Shown here one piece after another: positions 51,301-61,968 of a stretch of DNA of 64,000 nt. The stretch's first letter is position 1. Each line of letters begins with the position of its first letter. Source of the DNA: Liopterus haemorrhoidalis (lineage: Eukaryota > Arthropoda > Insecta > Coleoptera > Dytiscidae); the NCBI GenBank assembly GCA_963971575.1, contig OZ020625.1, positions 26,375,253-26,439,252 on the forward strand, read 5' to 3'. The translations under genes were made by a program, and so were the position numbers. The notes under the pieces are model-generated. The model worked only from the letters and a program-made list of their open reading frames with translations, ran no database searches and was not told the origin of the DNA.

Positions 51301-54300
51301 TTGGAGCTGAAGCTCTAGCCAGTTTCGATATTTTTTTCGACGTTGTTTTAAAACTATATCAAGTCGATCAACGCATGAATGTAAACAATCTTAAATCGTC
51401 TTTTCTGAGCTATTTATCATTTGCGACTTGATACAATTTACCTCTGATGTGCTGATATTAAAATATATTTTGACTTGGTAGATAGCTACAAAACCCCGAA
51501 ATGTATGATAATTAACAGTGCACTATTTTTTAACCAGGCCCCACTATCCATGAATCGTCATTGTTGTAAATTATCATTATATTATTATGTAAAACGCTTG
51601 ACAATAACTTTTTTTTAGGTGGTGTTCGATTCTTTATATGGAACAAACACAAATACTCGTCTGAAATCTTTAGCACTGAATTTTACAACAAACATAATTC
51701 AGTATTCCGACATCAAAGATTTTACTCCAATTGGTAGTTTGCTGTTATGTGGAATGACAAAACTCACCGATGAAGGAGAGCTGATCCACCAGGGTCAAGC
51801 TTACGTAATCATTGGAATGATTGGTCGAAGATTACCAAGTCTAGTTTGTAACGATCTAAATCTACTGGAGAATCTGTTTAAGAAATTAGTCTCATCCGGA
51901 CAAGATATGCGTTTGCAAATAAGGTAATATTAAAATCGTAAATAAAAGACACTTTGTAGGATGTTGAATGGACCCGTCAGTCAAAGAAATATGTAAAAAA
52001 TATTTATGCAATAGACCAGCGTTTCCCAACCTTTTTTCATGGCGGACCGGCAACCGACTTAGAAAAAATTCGCGGACTGGAAAGTTTAGAAAGTAATGAG
52101 TATCGCAAAAGTTTTATATTTTTAATTGCACTTACAAACACAAAAAAAAAAAAACAAATATATAATCAAATATAATAGGGGAAACTTTTTAAGATCGCAG
52201 CGCCGTATGCGGCAAAGCTGGAACACTCGAAAGCCACATTAAACTGTTATTCGTGTATTTGTTTACATGGTGAAAATGAACACGAGTTGTATTTTTCCTG
52301 TTTTCCGAGCTTTTTATTTAATTTAAAGGTAATCTACGATTTACAAGATATGTAATAATATACTATTCTAAAGAAATTTCAAGGATATTTTTAGTTTTTC
52401 ATTGTATTTTTAATTCTTTTTGACTGTCTGTCAATATAATAACAACTAAAATATGGTAAATATATTAGTAAAAATTAATATCTCTGCCTGAAAAAGTAGA
52501 AGGGCCTTTTAATATATCAACTGATGATTTAGGCAAATTTTGGGTGCGATAAATGCTTTTTTTCAGTCTTTTTTTGGACGTAAAAAATCACTTTCCATAA
52601 AATGCAACGGGCAAACATGCCTGCATGGGCTTGGATTTTTGCCCATTTTTAGTTTTTCAGTCCATAAAAACCTACGATCCATTTTCTCTCTGCCTCCAAA
52701 CGTCGTTTCAATTGATATTTTTTTCGATTTAGGTAAATTATGGAATGTTTAAGAAGGATTCTTCATTAGTCACGATTTACATTGCGGCACACAACAAATT
52801 TGATTGTTTTTTTTTCCATGATACACAAAAATAAAACACAAACAACAAAAAAACACGTATTTCTCCATTGAACAAAACAAAACAATGTGGCTTTCGTATC
52901 TTTCACAAATTGCCACCAGATGTCAGGGCGCTTAGGAAGTTTCCCCTATTAGCGAAAAAAGGAACAAATTATTACTTTTTTAGCAATTAACAGATTAAGG
53001 ACCGAGATTTTCATCTCAAAATTAAGTGGGTTGTAACTTATTAGGCGAATAGTTCCATAGTAAAATGAAATTTTTTTAGTGAATAAATTTATTGCGAGGT
53101 GGATTTCTAGACCCTGAATAAAAATAAAATATGTATCGTTTATTGTGGAAAATAATTATTATTGTATTTTATAAATTAACGTATTTTGTTTTATAAACTT
53201 GCACATAAATTTATTTATTTATTTATTTTTCAGAGAAGGAATGCTGAATCTGGTTGCAGCATACAAATTTTCAGATTTTGAGCACGACAAACAGGCTTTA
53301 AACAACTCAAAAATGGTTCTACTCCATTCTCTTCTCTCCCAATATCTTGACAACGAAGAACCAATGGTCAGATTCGTAGCTGTCCGTTTCATCTCAACAG
53401 TATTCCCTTCCGATCATGTCAAATCAAAATACCTCCTATTACTAGCAACAGGAGATATAAAAGACGAAGTATTTGCAGAAGCATTAAAAGCACTTTACGG
53501 TTCTGGAAGTAAAAAAGAGATGGCACTGAATGAAAAAGAAGAAAAACATATTGTGCTGCCATCTTTTGTTGATATGATTAGTTATGTAATGAGTGAAGTT
53601 AATACCCGTATGCAGAAACCAGCGAAATGTTTTACACAAGGGAATCATGTATTACCGTTTCCGGTACCGGTTTATAAAGAAATGATGATTTATATTCGAT
53701 TGTGCTTGGTGCAAAATTTGAATATTAGGACAAGAGAAATTATTAGACATCCAACTGAAGTTACTCCGGTTTTGAGTAAATATATACAGAAAATTTATTT
53801 AGAAAATGAAAAATCTGAAAAGAATATTTTGCTGCAGTATCTACAGTTTAACAAAAAGTTATTAAGAGTTAACTCAGGTAATAATAATAATCCCAGTAAA
53901 TGTTTCGTATGCTCCCACTAGTTTAAATAAGAACTATGGTCTATTTCAAATTAAAAAAATTGATGTGAAGTGTGAATATTCACACATTTCAGGGTTTCGC
54001 AGGTATATAATAAGTGAAGGCGGCATGCTGAGTGTGTAGGACAAATTTTACTTTGTAGTAATCACGGCAAAATGAACGATATTTTTAAAATAATTTATCG
54101 TCTGTTAATCATATAATAAGACTGGTTATTAAATTTACGCTCTTAAAAATTAAATACATTTGTCAAAATATAACTAGAATTTTGACAAAATAATTTCAAC
54201 ATAATAAAAATGCTAAAAAAAAAACAGAGAAAATAAAATTCACTCCGTACTCAAACTCAAAACCCTTCGCTTTCCAGCTAATTTTAGTTTACGTCACCAG

Positions 54301-57300
54301 TGCTCTATCCATTACGCTATCGGACGCCTTGCATGTGGGTGTCTTACATTGGTATAACTTTTATACTTTGTGAACCAAAAACCACAAAAAATGCGGTATT
54401 TTCCGAAAACATAATCTGATCAAAAATTCCTGTTGTACTATTTCGGTTCACACCAATATACATTACTTAGAATTTTTTTAGATTTTTAGTTTAAACCATC
54501 TGGGCTACAGGGTGTGGGACAAAATTTTTTTTGCACAATTTTGGCAAAAATCGCTTCAAAATAATTTATTTTGCAAAAATAAAAATTTGATCGTTAATCC
54601 ATGTACTAAGGGCTTTCATTTGATACCCTACTCAGAATTTTAAAAAAATATTTTTGTTTTCGATGAGCACATATTTGTTTATATTTTTAGGGGGGTATGT
54701 TTTTTAGATGTTTTAGTATTTTTCCTATGTGCGGGTCAAAGAGTTGTATAAGCATGCCAAATTTCAACTCTCTAGGTTTAGCCGTTTGGCTACAATTTTT
54801 ACCGAACAGACAGACAGACGACAAAATGACGGTATAAGGGTTTTTTGGTCATACCTACAAAACCCTAAAAAAGTAGATAGCGCTGCGAACCGAGTACGAT
54901 TTACACTGGACAATTACAGTATAGCGGAAAATTTAAAATAAGTTACAACTAGGGCATGGGCGTAGTAACTGGGTTAGCAAGTGATTTTTTTTTTAAATTT
55001 AAAAAAGGTTGATAAGATATTGAAATAAACAAGACAGATAATACACTTACGTTATTTATACGACATAAATTCAGTTTAATGGGAAATTTGAAAAAGTTAT
55101 AAAAAATATTAATTTTAAAAATTATGTACTATACATAAAAATAGAGATTTGGCTAAAAGAGTTTAAATAAAGCAATAAAACAAACAATATATCTTCAGAG
55201 CTAAAGTTTCTTATTTAAATAATTATTATAAATAAAAATTAAAAATACAGTCTGTTCCAAACGGTTAGGCGGAACTAAATGGGAATTTCGTTCTTTTAGG
55301 TTTTCACGTTGGAATGTCAAAATTTAAAATTCCAACAATGAAACCATGGAAACGAATGACATATGTCAAACTCAAATTAATTTTCTTACATATTTTAATG
55401 ACAAAAAAATAAATAAATGGGATATTTGTATTAAGAATGACACAAAAAATCAAAATATAAAGAAAATGACAATTTAAAATGATATTAACCTTAACCAAAA
55501 AATATTTGTTGCAAGTATGATTTACAAAGCTTAAACAAAACGGCCGAAAAGCATGATTTAAACGATGAAAGTAACTAGATTGCAAAATCTAGTTCCGCCT
55601 AACCGTTTGGAACAGACTTTATATGTATATATGAAGGTCTAAAAATTATATCAATAACTTCTTCTTTGGGCACAATCAGCTGGGCTGTCTTTTGGCCTCA
55701 CATTAGTCCTCTATCTTGATCTGTTAATTGTCAAGTGTCAAAAAATATTTATATGTCAGATAACCTAAAAAATATATAACTGCGTAAAAACAAATTACAG
55801 TCTGTTCCAAACGGTTAGGCGGAACTAAATGGGAATTTAGTTCTTTTAGGTTGTCACGAGAAGGGATCTTGCTTGGGTTATTTCATTTTTCACGTTGGAA
55901 AGTCACAATATAAAATTCCAACAATGAAACCATGGAAACGAATGACATATGTCAAAACTAAATTATTATTTTTTATATATTTTAATGACAAAAAAATAAT
56001 AAATGGGAAATTTGTATTAAGAATGACACAAAAAATCAAAATATAAAGAAAATGACAATTTAAAATGATATTAACCTTAACCAAAAAATGTTTATTGTAA
56101 GTATGATTTACAAAGCTTAAACAAAACGGTCGAAAAGCACGATTTAAACGATGAAAGTAACTAGATTGCAAAATTTAGTTCCGCTTAACCGTTTGGAACA
56201 GACTGTACATGGAGAATTTTTTCCATAAAATCTACGCCAAGAATATAAGTAAAAGTCTAAATATGTAAATAATAACAAAATATACGAAAAAAAAAAAAAA
56301 TAATATAAATAATATATATTTCCAATGTACGACACTGAACATCTGTCAACTTGGACTAAAAACAATATTTTAACATTATAATAGGGATGACAATCTAAAC
56401 CAATCCGAAGCAAGGACAAACAGCTCCTATCTTCTTACACACATTTTTCTACTTTGAAATAGACCATAGTTTAGATATTGTTTAAAAAAATAGTTACTAT
56501 GTTTTTGAATACATAAATAAATTATATTAAATTAAAACACTGTCTAAATTTTAAACAATGTTTAATTTAGGCAGTGTTTAAAATGTCTCTGAATAGCTCC
56601 GTTAGACTTTAAAAAATGTCTTTGAATAAAGAAATTTTAAACACTAAATTTAGACAGTGTTTAATTTAGACACTGTTTATTTTTTGTCTCTGAATAGTTC
56701 TGTTAGATTTCAGATTGAATACCTATATTTATTTTAATTTCAGTTTTGAAAAAAATTTTTGGAAGAGATAATGCTGCGTCATAAATGTTATGTTTTGAAA
56801 GAAATGGGTGGCGCTTCGCAAAGGCCAAATCTCATTCTAACTAGCTTGTGCTTTTTCTCCAACCAGTTGGTTCTGGTGGGATCATACGGAACATTAACCT
56901 AGTTTTTATTTAAAGTACTATAGTTTTATATTAATTTGTGGAAATTTTTAGGTGTGGAAGCTCTTTGTTGTATGTTGGAAATTATTGGATGTTTTCCAAC
57001 TCTCCATTCATATTTATTGGAAGATCTTGCTTGGATACGAGATTTATTGAACTCTACAAAAGAAGAAATTAGAGAATATGCATCTTTGTTGTATGGAATT
57101 CTAATAGCGCATTCCTTTGACGATAATAAATTTGATAACGCTATCAAAGAATTAATACAGTCTACTTCGAACGATAAGTATTTGGAAATACAACATGGTT
57201 GTTTACTAGCTGCTGCAAATGCTGTAGAAAGAAGAATTACTATCAAGAAAGTTAATTTTGATAATATTTTAACTTGGGAAACGTATAAAGACACTGTTAA

Positions 57301-60300
57301 TATCATAAGTAAGTATTTTTTAACATATTGAATAGTTGATAGATAAACTCATTGAATAAAAATACTAAAAGAAGGAGTATTACATGCTATTTGGAAAGAC
57401 CAAGATGTTTCCGTAGGGTTTAAAATGTTTCTTTAGTATTTTTGCAATTCAATATTTTTAGAAGCCTATTCATTGTACAACTCAATTTTATTTCAAATGG
57501 CCACGTCTTACTTTCACTTAAGAAATTATTTTTATTCCAAAAAGCCATAAACCATCTAGCCGCTACGCGGGTCTATTCTCTAAGTATGATGTTAAAATCT
57601 TAGCGTCAGAAACTGACGTTTTTTAACACAATTTTTAACCTAAATGCTATTCGCTAAACATATATGTGTTAATATTATAGCGCGGCGGCGTTAAAATAGC
57701 CAGTTAACGTACTACAATAAGCGCCTGCCGAAACAGTGGCTTTAAAAGTTAACGCTAGTGTTTAGTTTGCAAAAATGGCTGATCCTATTTAAGTAAATGT
57801 CATGTTATTTAAAAAAAAATTAATAAAACACAAGACGGTAGGAATATTAATCAACTTTCTATTACTTTTTAAAGTGAATTCTTTACAGTAGAGATAAGAA
57901 TGACGCTTCATAATTTTTGTTATACAAGTAACCCAGACGCAAGTTCAAGTAATTGTATAGAAAGGAAGTAAATGGAGTCTTGGAGAGCAGTTTTGGTTTT
58001 TGTTGAGACACAAAACTTAAAATTATAATCCTCTGAAAGATACAAAACTTCACTTATGCCTCCGCCGTGTTTCAAAATATCGCAGTAAATTTTAATGGTG
58101 TATTATTTGAAGAAACAATTGATGAGATTGATAATGACGATCACAACAGTGTTATTCCAAGGTAGAAATAGCGTAATAAATCAAAATTAATAATTAATAT
58201 CACCGAATACCTTTTTAAAAATAGAATGAACATATATTTCACATATTATTAAAAAATTAGATAAACTGTTATAATACAATGTAGTATATAAATTATTAAA
58301 CAAAAGTTGAATAAAGATATATTTTTATTTAATACACTGTGGAAACCAGTTATAATGAGTATCACAGGACCAAACATTTCTGTTCCATTTTTAAAAGAAA
58401 TTTCGCCACTGAATATTTAATTCAACACCGAAATATTAGGTTAAGATTCTCTTGGCATTTGACTAAATAAATACTGTTAAAATTCAACGTAACAGCGCAT
58501 GCGCGTGCAGTTAATATTAGCCTCTCTACTGGGTGAGTTAGCGCCTCGCGTTAATAAATATTGTATTAACGCTTACCTTAACAAATGCTCTTACAGAATG
58601 GCATTTTTGGATAATGACGTTAGACATGGAGTTAAAATAAAAATATTAACCTGACGCTAATTTTAACGCATTTCTTACAGAATACACCCGACGGTTACAT
58701 AGCCCCTGAGTTAACAATATTAACCAGTTATTGGTACCTCTTGAAGCAGTCAACATCTCATATTCAAATTCACCCTCAAATACAAATTATCAATAACTCT
58801 AACACTGGTATATTTCATTTAACATCCTGCAGACATTATAATCCCACAATATTTATCATATTTATGCTTATTTTTGTTGTTTTTTTTTTTTTTTTTTCAG
58901 ATAAATTTCTTAATCATCAGAACTCTTTGATGGTGTCTGCCGCTTGTATATCTATTGGTTTGTTGGGTCGTTGCGCCCCTTTGCCTTTAAAATCGTCTTC
59001 TGATGGAGCTAATTCCTCAAACGCTAAAGAAATTAATGGAAACTTAAGCAAAATGGATATCGTTGAAAAACTTTTGGAAATTATGAACAATACCAAGTTA
59101 CCATCAAAAGTTAGAGAAAGAGCTGCCCGTTCTGTTGGTCTAATTTGTGTCGGAGAAATCTTTCCTCATACCAGAGAAGTTTTGGAAGGGCTTGTGAAAA
59201 CTGCTAAAGAGGTATGTATGTATAAGCAATATAAGCTATTTCAAACTTTTAGGTGGAACTAGATTTTACAATCAAGTAACTTTAATAGTTTGATTTGAGC
59301 TTTTGACTTTAGTTACGATTTGTAAATCATACTTACAATAAACATTTTTAGGTTAAAGTTAATATCATTAGGCGTTTACGTTTATTCAATCCACAAGATT
59401 GCTCAAATTGATCTGGTGACGTCACAAGATTTAGTCGGATTGCTCGGATTTTGTTAACATTTTCGTAAGCAATATTTGTCTGAAGTTAAGTAGTGACGCC
59501 TGGTGACGGTGGCGCTAAATGCAACTGTCAAACTTCTGTCGTTGATTACAACCAGGGGTATGAAACTCATATACACGGCCTTGAAACGGTTTTAAGTTAT
59601 ATTCCATCCACCGGCAGCGCTAAAAGCGTTTTTTTTTAACCAACATTTTGAGAACACTTCATCATCGGCAATTTGCGGCAATTGTTTTTGACGTTGTAAC
59701 GATAGGTGACAGTAAATTGTGATTGTGACTGTGATAAATTTTATAATAAATTTTAAATATTAGCTCCACATTTTTTTATTTTCAAATGGTGTAGTGTGAT
59801 TAATAATATTTTAAATGGTAAATGCAAAAGAAATATATATAGTGCAATAAAAAAAAAATGGCACAGACTAAATTTAGTATGTACAATAAAAGTAAATATA
59901 AAAGTAAAAAATAAATATTATCTGTCTCATTTTGTAATACGGAACTAACAGGAAAAGTTCATTTTTTATGTTGTATATTGACAATACATTTATAATCTTA
60001 TCATAGTATTGGTTCACACGGATACGCCAAAGTCTGTTTACACCACAACAGTTACCAAAGTAACCAGATCTAGTTTCGTATTACAAATTGAGACAGATTA
60101 TACTTGTTTATTTATTTCATATGCTTGCTTGCAAATAAAATAATAAAACTTAATGCTTACTGAAGTATTAACTTTTAACAATTATAATTAATTTTAATTT
60201 TAGGAAATTAATTAGGAGTGTTGTAAATAAATTAATCATAATTTTCGGTTCAAGGCAATCTTTAATTTTCTACCAAAATTACATTTTATTTTTCAATTTT

Positions 60301-61103
60301 GGTAGAAAATTAATGATCGCGCGATTCATAACAATTTAAAATATAAAAATATATTTGTGTGCACTGCGGGTTGCATACTATCTAATCCTAGTTCATATTA
60401 CAACCACGAATGTCGCAACTATCGCTGTCCAAAGCCGTAACGTGGGAGTCCGCTATCTTCATTGTTTTATAATTTGTGATTACAACTGCTACCGCATTTT
60501 GTTTTATAAATATGAGTTTATTACTAATAATAGAATTCTATCATAAATGGCACTTATTTCGTATATTTTGTTAAGTTATATTTTCAACACATCCCAATTG
60601 ACTTACAGTCTTACAGATTGATTCAATTTACCCGCGTTAACCCCCACCACCAGCAATCTTGCCAAATCATCGGATTGCTCCGGCGGATCTATTGGATTGA
60701 CATAAATTAAGCTGATATGTACGCTCCGACTGACTTTACGAACGGATCGGGAGCACTCGGATCGCTCGGATTAATGAGACATTTCTTAAATTCTTACATT
60801 TTCCTGTAGAGTGATATTATTTATTTTTTTGTCTAAGTGTATATGTATTTAAGTAAAACCAATAGTTGAAAAATATTTTGATTTTAGACTAAAGATGTTG
60901 AAGTCCATTTTACAATTGGAGAATCTTTGGTAATGTGTGTCCAAAGTATATGGTCTCCAGAAGCAAGGGATGCTTGGACAACCCTTCCAGGTGATTTCCA
61001 TCCAGAGCATACTATGATGGAAAGCCCTCCAGATGAAAATTTAACATGGCTCGTTAACGACCTTCTGAAATGTGTCGCTATTCCTCACCCCAATTCAAGA
61101 CAG
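36366..61103 (+). CDS. Ecm29 (ECPAS): ECM29 proteasome adaptor/scaffold, N-terminal half
   Basis: Seen: exons 36366-36390, 42984-43114, 43178-43294, 44715-44983, 47767-48238, 51619-51923, 53234-53877, 56952-57308, 58901-59211 and 60888-61103. They total 2847 bp (949 codons) in perfect phase. The start MAAAADEL joins [31 protein letters not shown] and [20 protein letters not shown]. Later blocks include [33 protein letters not shown] [68 protein letters not shown] and [10 protein letters not shown]. Known: ECM29 is a roughly 1,800-residue HEAT-repeat protein that binds the 26S proteasome, stabilises or inhibits it under stress, and tethers it to membranes and motors. About the first half is here; the rest lies past the right edge. 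Introns are filled with transposons. Intron 1 contains a tandem array that repeats the exon 2 acceptor. Confidence 0.95.
37159..38252 (+). mobile_element. hAT element with BED/GTF2IRD2-like transposase relic
   Basis: Perfect ends CAGGGGTCGGCAACCT / AGGTTGCCGACCCCTG and an 8-bp duplication ACCTAGAA (37151-37158, 38253-38260). The coding relic reads [51 protein letters not shown] and the hAT dimerisation domain [20 protein letters not shown], then [10 protein letters not shown]. Stops and a shift at 37604-37720 and a missing N-terminus show decay. In ECM29 intron 1. Confidence 0.9.
38320..38375. mobile_element. Short hAT-like terminus
   Basis: GCTGAAATCCTGGCTACGTC followed by CCTG, next to a C-tract. 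Its inverse CAGGGACGTAGCCAGGATTT is a common hAT-type tip. The partner end is not identified; the long C-tract at 37045-37060 may be related. Confidence 0.4.
38886..39075 (-). mobile_element. tRNA-derived SINE (type 1), degraded inverted copy
   Basis: CATCGGCCTATTTTTGCAAC, GCGAGCTCCTACACCTG and GTGAAAATGGGAGTAATGTA match the reverse complement of the SINE at 4838-5070. The tRNA-like head is poorly preserved. Confidence 0.75.
39282..42987 (+). repeat. 14-unit tandem array, 267-bp unit, carrying splice acceptors
   Basis: The marker AGATCAAAAGTT recurs at 39301, 39568, 39835, 40102, 40369, 40636, 40903, 41170, 41437, 41704, 41971, 42238, 42505 and 42772, exactly 267 bp apart each time. Each unit holds the hairpin TTCCGGTGAAACCGGAA, the palindrome CGGGGTGCCCCG, ACACCCTGTATA and ends ATTTTTGTTTTCAGTATT. 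In the last unit that CAG is the acceptor of ECM29 exon 2 (exon starts at 42984). The other 13 are decoys followed by ATTATCGATTC or ATTATAGGTTC. Unit differences are few base changes. Confidence 0.97.
43416..44597 (-). mobile_element. Tc1/mariner-type element with deleted transposase
   Basis: Inverted ends TCGGATTGCTGATAAGTGAC and GTCACCTATCAGCAATCCGA, TA-flanked. The minus-strand ORF 44500-44003 joins an HTH part ([20 protein letters not shown]) to a C-terminal part ([40 protein letters not shown]). That resembles the third catalytic region with glutamine and asparagine context (NPI). The middle catalytic portion is deleted. In ECM29 intron 3. Confidence 0.82.
45221..45818 (-). mobile_element. 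MITE with CCCTTTTCACAC ends, copy III, inverted
   Basis: Both ends intact (CCCTTTTCACACTAGATCTT and ATCTAGTGTGAAAAGGG) with TA at 45219-45220 and 45819-45820. In ECM29 intron 4. Confidence 0.87.
45898..46954 (+). mobile_element. R1 tRNA-module element, copy C
   Basis: Starts TTGATGTGAAGTGTGAATTT with the hairpin GTGTGAATTTTCACAC and ends CATACCTACAAAACCCT, then A-tract. Its central module (46410-46332) differs in sequence from copies A/B, D and E. (CAGA)n occurs near 46890. Confidence 0.82.
46332..46410 (-). other. tRNA-like module in R1 copy C
   Basis: Minus strand: GCATGCTTTGATAGTGTAAT (A-box-like TAGTGTAATGAT) then AAGTTCGCTCCGCTC (B-box-like). Differs clearly from the modules in the other copies. 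Confidence 0.5.
47031..47492. mobile_element. hAT-type element with CGGTTCAGTTCCGG repeats
   Basis: Both sides carry repeated TTTTCGGTTCAGTTCCGG-like motifs, and the right tip is GTGCGAAGCCCTG, whose inverse CAGGGCTTCGCAC is typical of hAT elements. A C/G-tract piece (GTTGCCAGGGGGGGTTCTGG at 47219) looks like a further insertion. In ECM29 intron 4. Confidence 0.6.
48345..49260 (+). mobile_element. TIR element carrying YqaJ/SWIM-type first exon, copy 2
   Basis: Inverted copy of 21944-22878. ATG near 48643 encodes the same [13 protein letters not shown] start but has one extra base (ACCCAACCATTG against ACCCAACATTG) that breaks the frame. The outer TIR on the right is lost, and a mariner relic follows. 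In ECM29 intron 5. Confidence 0.7.
49300..50280 (+). pseudogene. Mariner transposase relic split by a hAT MITE
   Basis: Pieces in shifting frames: [33 protein letters not shown] (first catalytic Asp region), [10 protein letters not shown], then after the insertion [24 protein letters not shown] (second Asp region, frame-shifted), [13 protein letters not shown] (third) and [20 protein letters not shown]. Several shifts; dead. In ECM29 intron 5. Confidence 0.85.
49638..49771. mobile_element. 134-bp hAT MITE
   Basis: Tips CAGAATTTCTCAAACT and GTTTGGGAGACTCTG with near-identical 8-bp flanks CTTTAGTG / CTTTAGAG. Inserted in the mariner relic. Confidence 0.78.
50422..51446. mobile_element. Nested inverted-repeat elements in ECM29 intron 5
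   Basis: The outer pair TAGAGGTAAACTGTATCAAG (50422) mirrors CTTGATACAATTTACCTCTG (to about 51446). The inner pair TAATAGACCATATTAGT (50484) mirrors ACTAATATGGTCTATA (to about 51273), each followed by CGTCACA and TGCTGCC in inverted order. Probably one TIR element inside another. Non-coding. Confidence 0.65.
52010..52140. mobile_element. hAT-type MITE tip
   Basis: CCAGCGTTTCCCAACCTTTT followed by GGCGGACCGGCAAC is the hAT-like CAGNGTTTCCCAACC end. The opposite end was not found before the next element. Confidence 0.45.
52170..52951. mobile_element. TIR element with TAATAGGGGAAACTT ends
   Basis: Inverted ends TAATAGGGGAAACTTTTTAA and AAGTTTCCCCTATTA, with GGCGC just inside both. No shared coding motif; the 70-codon ORF inside is unremarkable. 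In ECM29 intron 6; 52952-53233 shows nothing. Confidence 0.7.
53960..54866 (+). mobile_element. R1 tRNA-module element, copy D
   Basis: Starts TTGATGTGAAGTGTGAATAT and ends ATACCTACAAAACCCT, then AAAAAA. Internally shortened near 54040. Inserted at the A-tract just inside the left end of the surrounding TIR element. Confidence 0.82.
54241..54328 (-). other. tRNA-like module in R1 copy D
   Basis: Minus strand: GGCGTCCGATAGCGTAATGG, ATAGAGCACTGG (A-box-like region close to consensus) and GGGTTTTGAGTTTGAGTACG in the T-arm position. Distinct from the other modules. Confidence 0.55.
55248..55619 (-). mobile_element. CAGTCTGTTCC MITE, copy g
   Basis: Inverted relative to copy a, with a short deletion near the left TIR. 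Nested in TIR element copy 3. Confidence 0.85.
55798..56205 (-). mobile_element. CAGTCTGTTCC MITE, copy h
   Basis: TA-flanked. Occupies the same site (after AAAAACAAATTA) as copy a in the element at the window start, but in reverse orientation. Confidence 0.87.
56540..56735. repeat. Local direct repeat with ACACTGTCTAAATT motifs
   Basis: Two degenerate units of about 110 bp, each with CAGTGTTTAATTTAG-like sequence and TGTCTCTGAATAG(C/T)TC(C/T)GTTAGA. In ECM29 intron 7, about 200 bp before exon 8. Confidence 0.55.
57568..58688. mobile_element. 1.1-kb TIR element of unknown family, copy 2
   Basis: Well-preserved ends GGGTCTATTCTCTAAG and CTTACAGAATACACCC. Nearly identical to 15087-16208. In ECM29 intron 8. 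Confidence 0.78.
59226..59375 (+). mobile_element. Decayed CAGTCTGTTCC-family MITE fragment
   Basis: TTTAGGTGGAACTAGATTTT, AATCATACTTACAATAAACA and GGTTAAAGTTAATATCATT match the family interior; both tips are lost. Starts 15 bp after an ECM29 exon. Confidence 0.6.
59917..60102. mobile_element. MITE with ATTATCTGTCTC ends, copy 3, complete
   Basis: Short copy with both ends (ATTATCTGTCTCATTTTGTA and TACAAATTGAGACAGATTAT). Serves as an empty-site reference for the R1 insertion at 27579. In ECM29 intron 9. Confidence 0.82.
60262..60313. repeat. Perfect 19-bp stem hairpin
   Basis: TTAATTTTCTACCAAAATT, a 14-base AT-rich loop, then the exact inverse AATTTTGGTAGAAAATTAA. In ECM29 intron 9; no flanking element recognised. 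Confidence 0.85.
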
Positions 61104-61236
61104 GTAAGTTCCGTAGTAAGTACATTAAAGGGGCAGTATTAGGAATGTTACACGGTCAGTAATACTGTCAATATCATTAAATATTGACAATATTGATCGT
61201 GTTAAGTCAATATTGATTCATTTACACTGATGTATT

Positions 61237-61965
61237 TATCTACCTAAATAAAAATTGAAGCTCTCTTCAGTTAACGTGTGTTTTTTGCTGTCATTAAAAA
61301 AAGGACAAAGATAGGCATTTTAGTTTTTTTACTTTTCCTAAGAAAAATGGAGGGAAGTTAATATTAAATCCGAATTTTCGCGAGATGATTCTGTTGTTGA
61401 AGGATTAGAGATAGAAACTTATGATTTGAATTTTTGAAATCTAGACTTTTATTTACCTAAAATAAAAATTGAAGCCCTCCTGAGTTAACGTCTTTTTGAT
61501 CCGTGTAGTTTTGAAAATATGTAAATATTTCATTTTCGATAGACCGTATGTCAAAAACTAGATAAGATGGAGACCTGTGGTTGAAATTTATGAAAGCGTA
61601 AGGTCCAAAAGCGCGTTAGAACAAATTTTGAATCAACTCCTAAATAAAAAGCTTTTTTGCGAAATTTTTAATTGCATTTTTTTTTTAATTTCATAAATTT
61701 CTAACTTAATAACAATAAAATACAGAGAACTGCGGTTTGAATTTTTCCAATCTTCGTATGTTGCTTAGTCTAGGAAAAAATTGGAACCTTAATAATCTAA
61801 CTTTTACAATAAATACGAATCGTTAAACAAAACCTTTGAAAATGGTCAAAAATTGAAAATATAGGACAAAGAAAGGCATAGTTTTTTTACTTTTCTTGAG
61901 GAAAATAGAGGGAAAAATATACTATTCAAAAGAAATTTCACGGAAATTTTTAGTTTTTCATTGGT
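61237..61965. repeat. Dispersed direct repeats in ECM29 intron 10
   Basis: CCTAAATAAAAATTGAAGCT and GAGTTAACG(T) recur at 61237 and 61449; GGACAAAGA(T/A)AGGCAT with a TTTTTTTACTTTTC segment recurs at 61304 and 61862. Probably decayed copies of one repeat. No coding signal. Confidence 0.55.
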
Positions 61966-61968
61966 TTT

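Larger units (their letters stand above)
53934..56469. mobile_element. TIR element copy 3, composite with three insertions
   Basis: The left tip ACTATGGTCTATTTCAAA and right tip TTTGAAATAGACCATAG bound 2.5 kb. Inside are R1 copy D (53960-54866) and two CAGTCTGTTCC MITEs (55248-55619, 55798-56205). Host sequence on either side of each insertion matches the copies at the window start and at 10437-10851. In ECM29 intron 7. Confidence 0.8.

Noticed and set aside
59400..60780. Possible single element bounded by GGATTGCTCGGA-like motifs
   Set aside because: The motifs occur at both sides but are not inverted copies of each other, and no target duplication was found.
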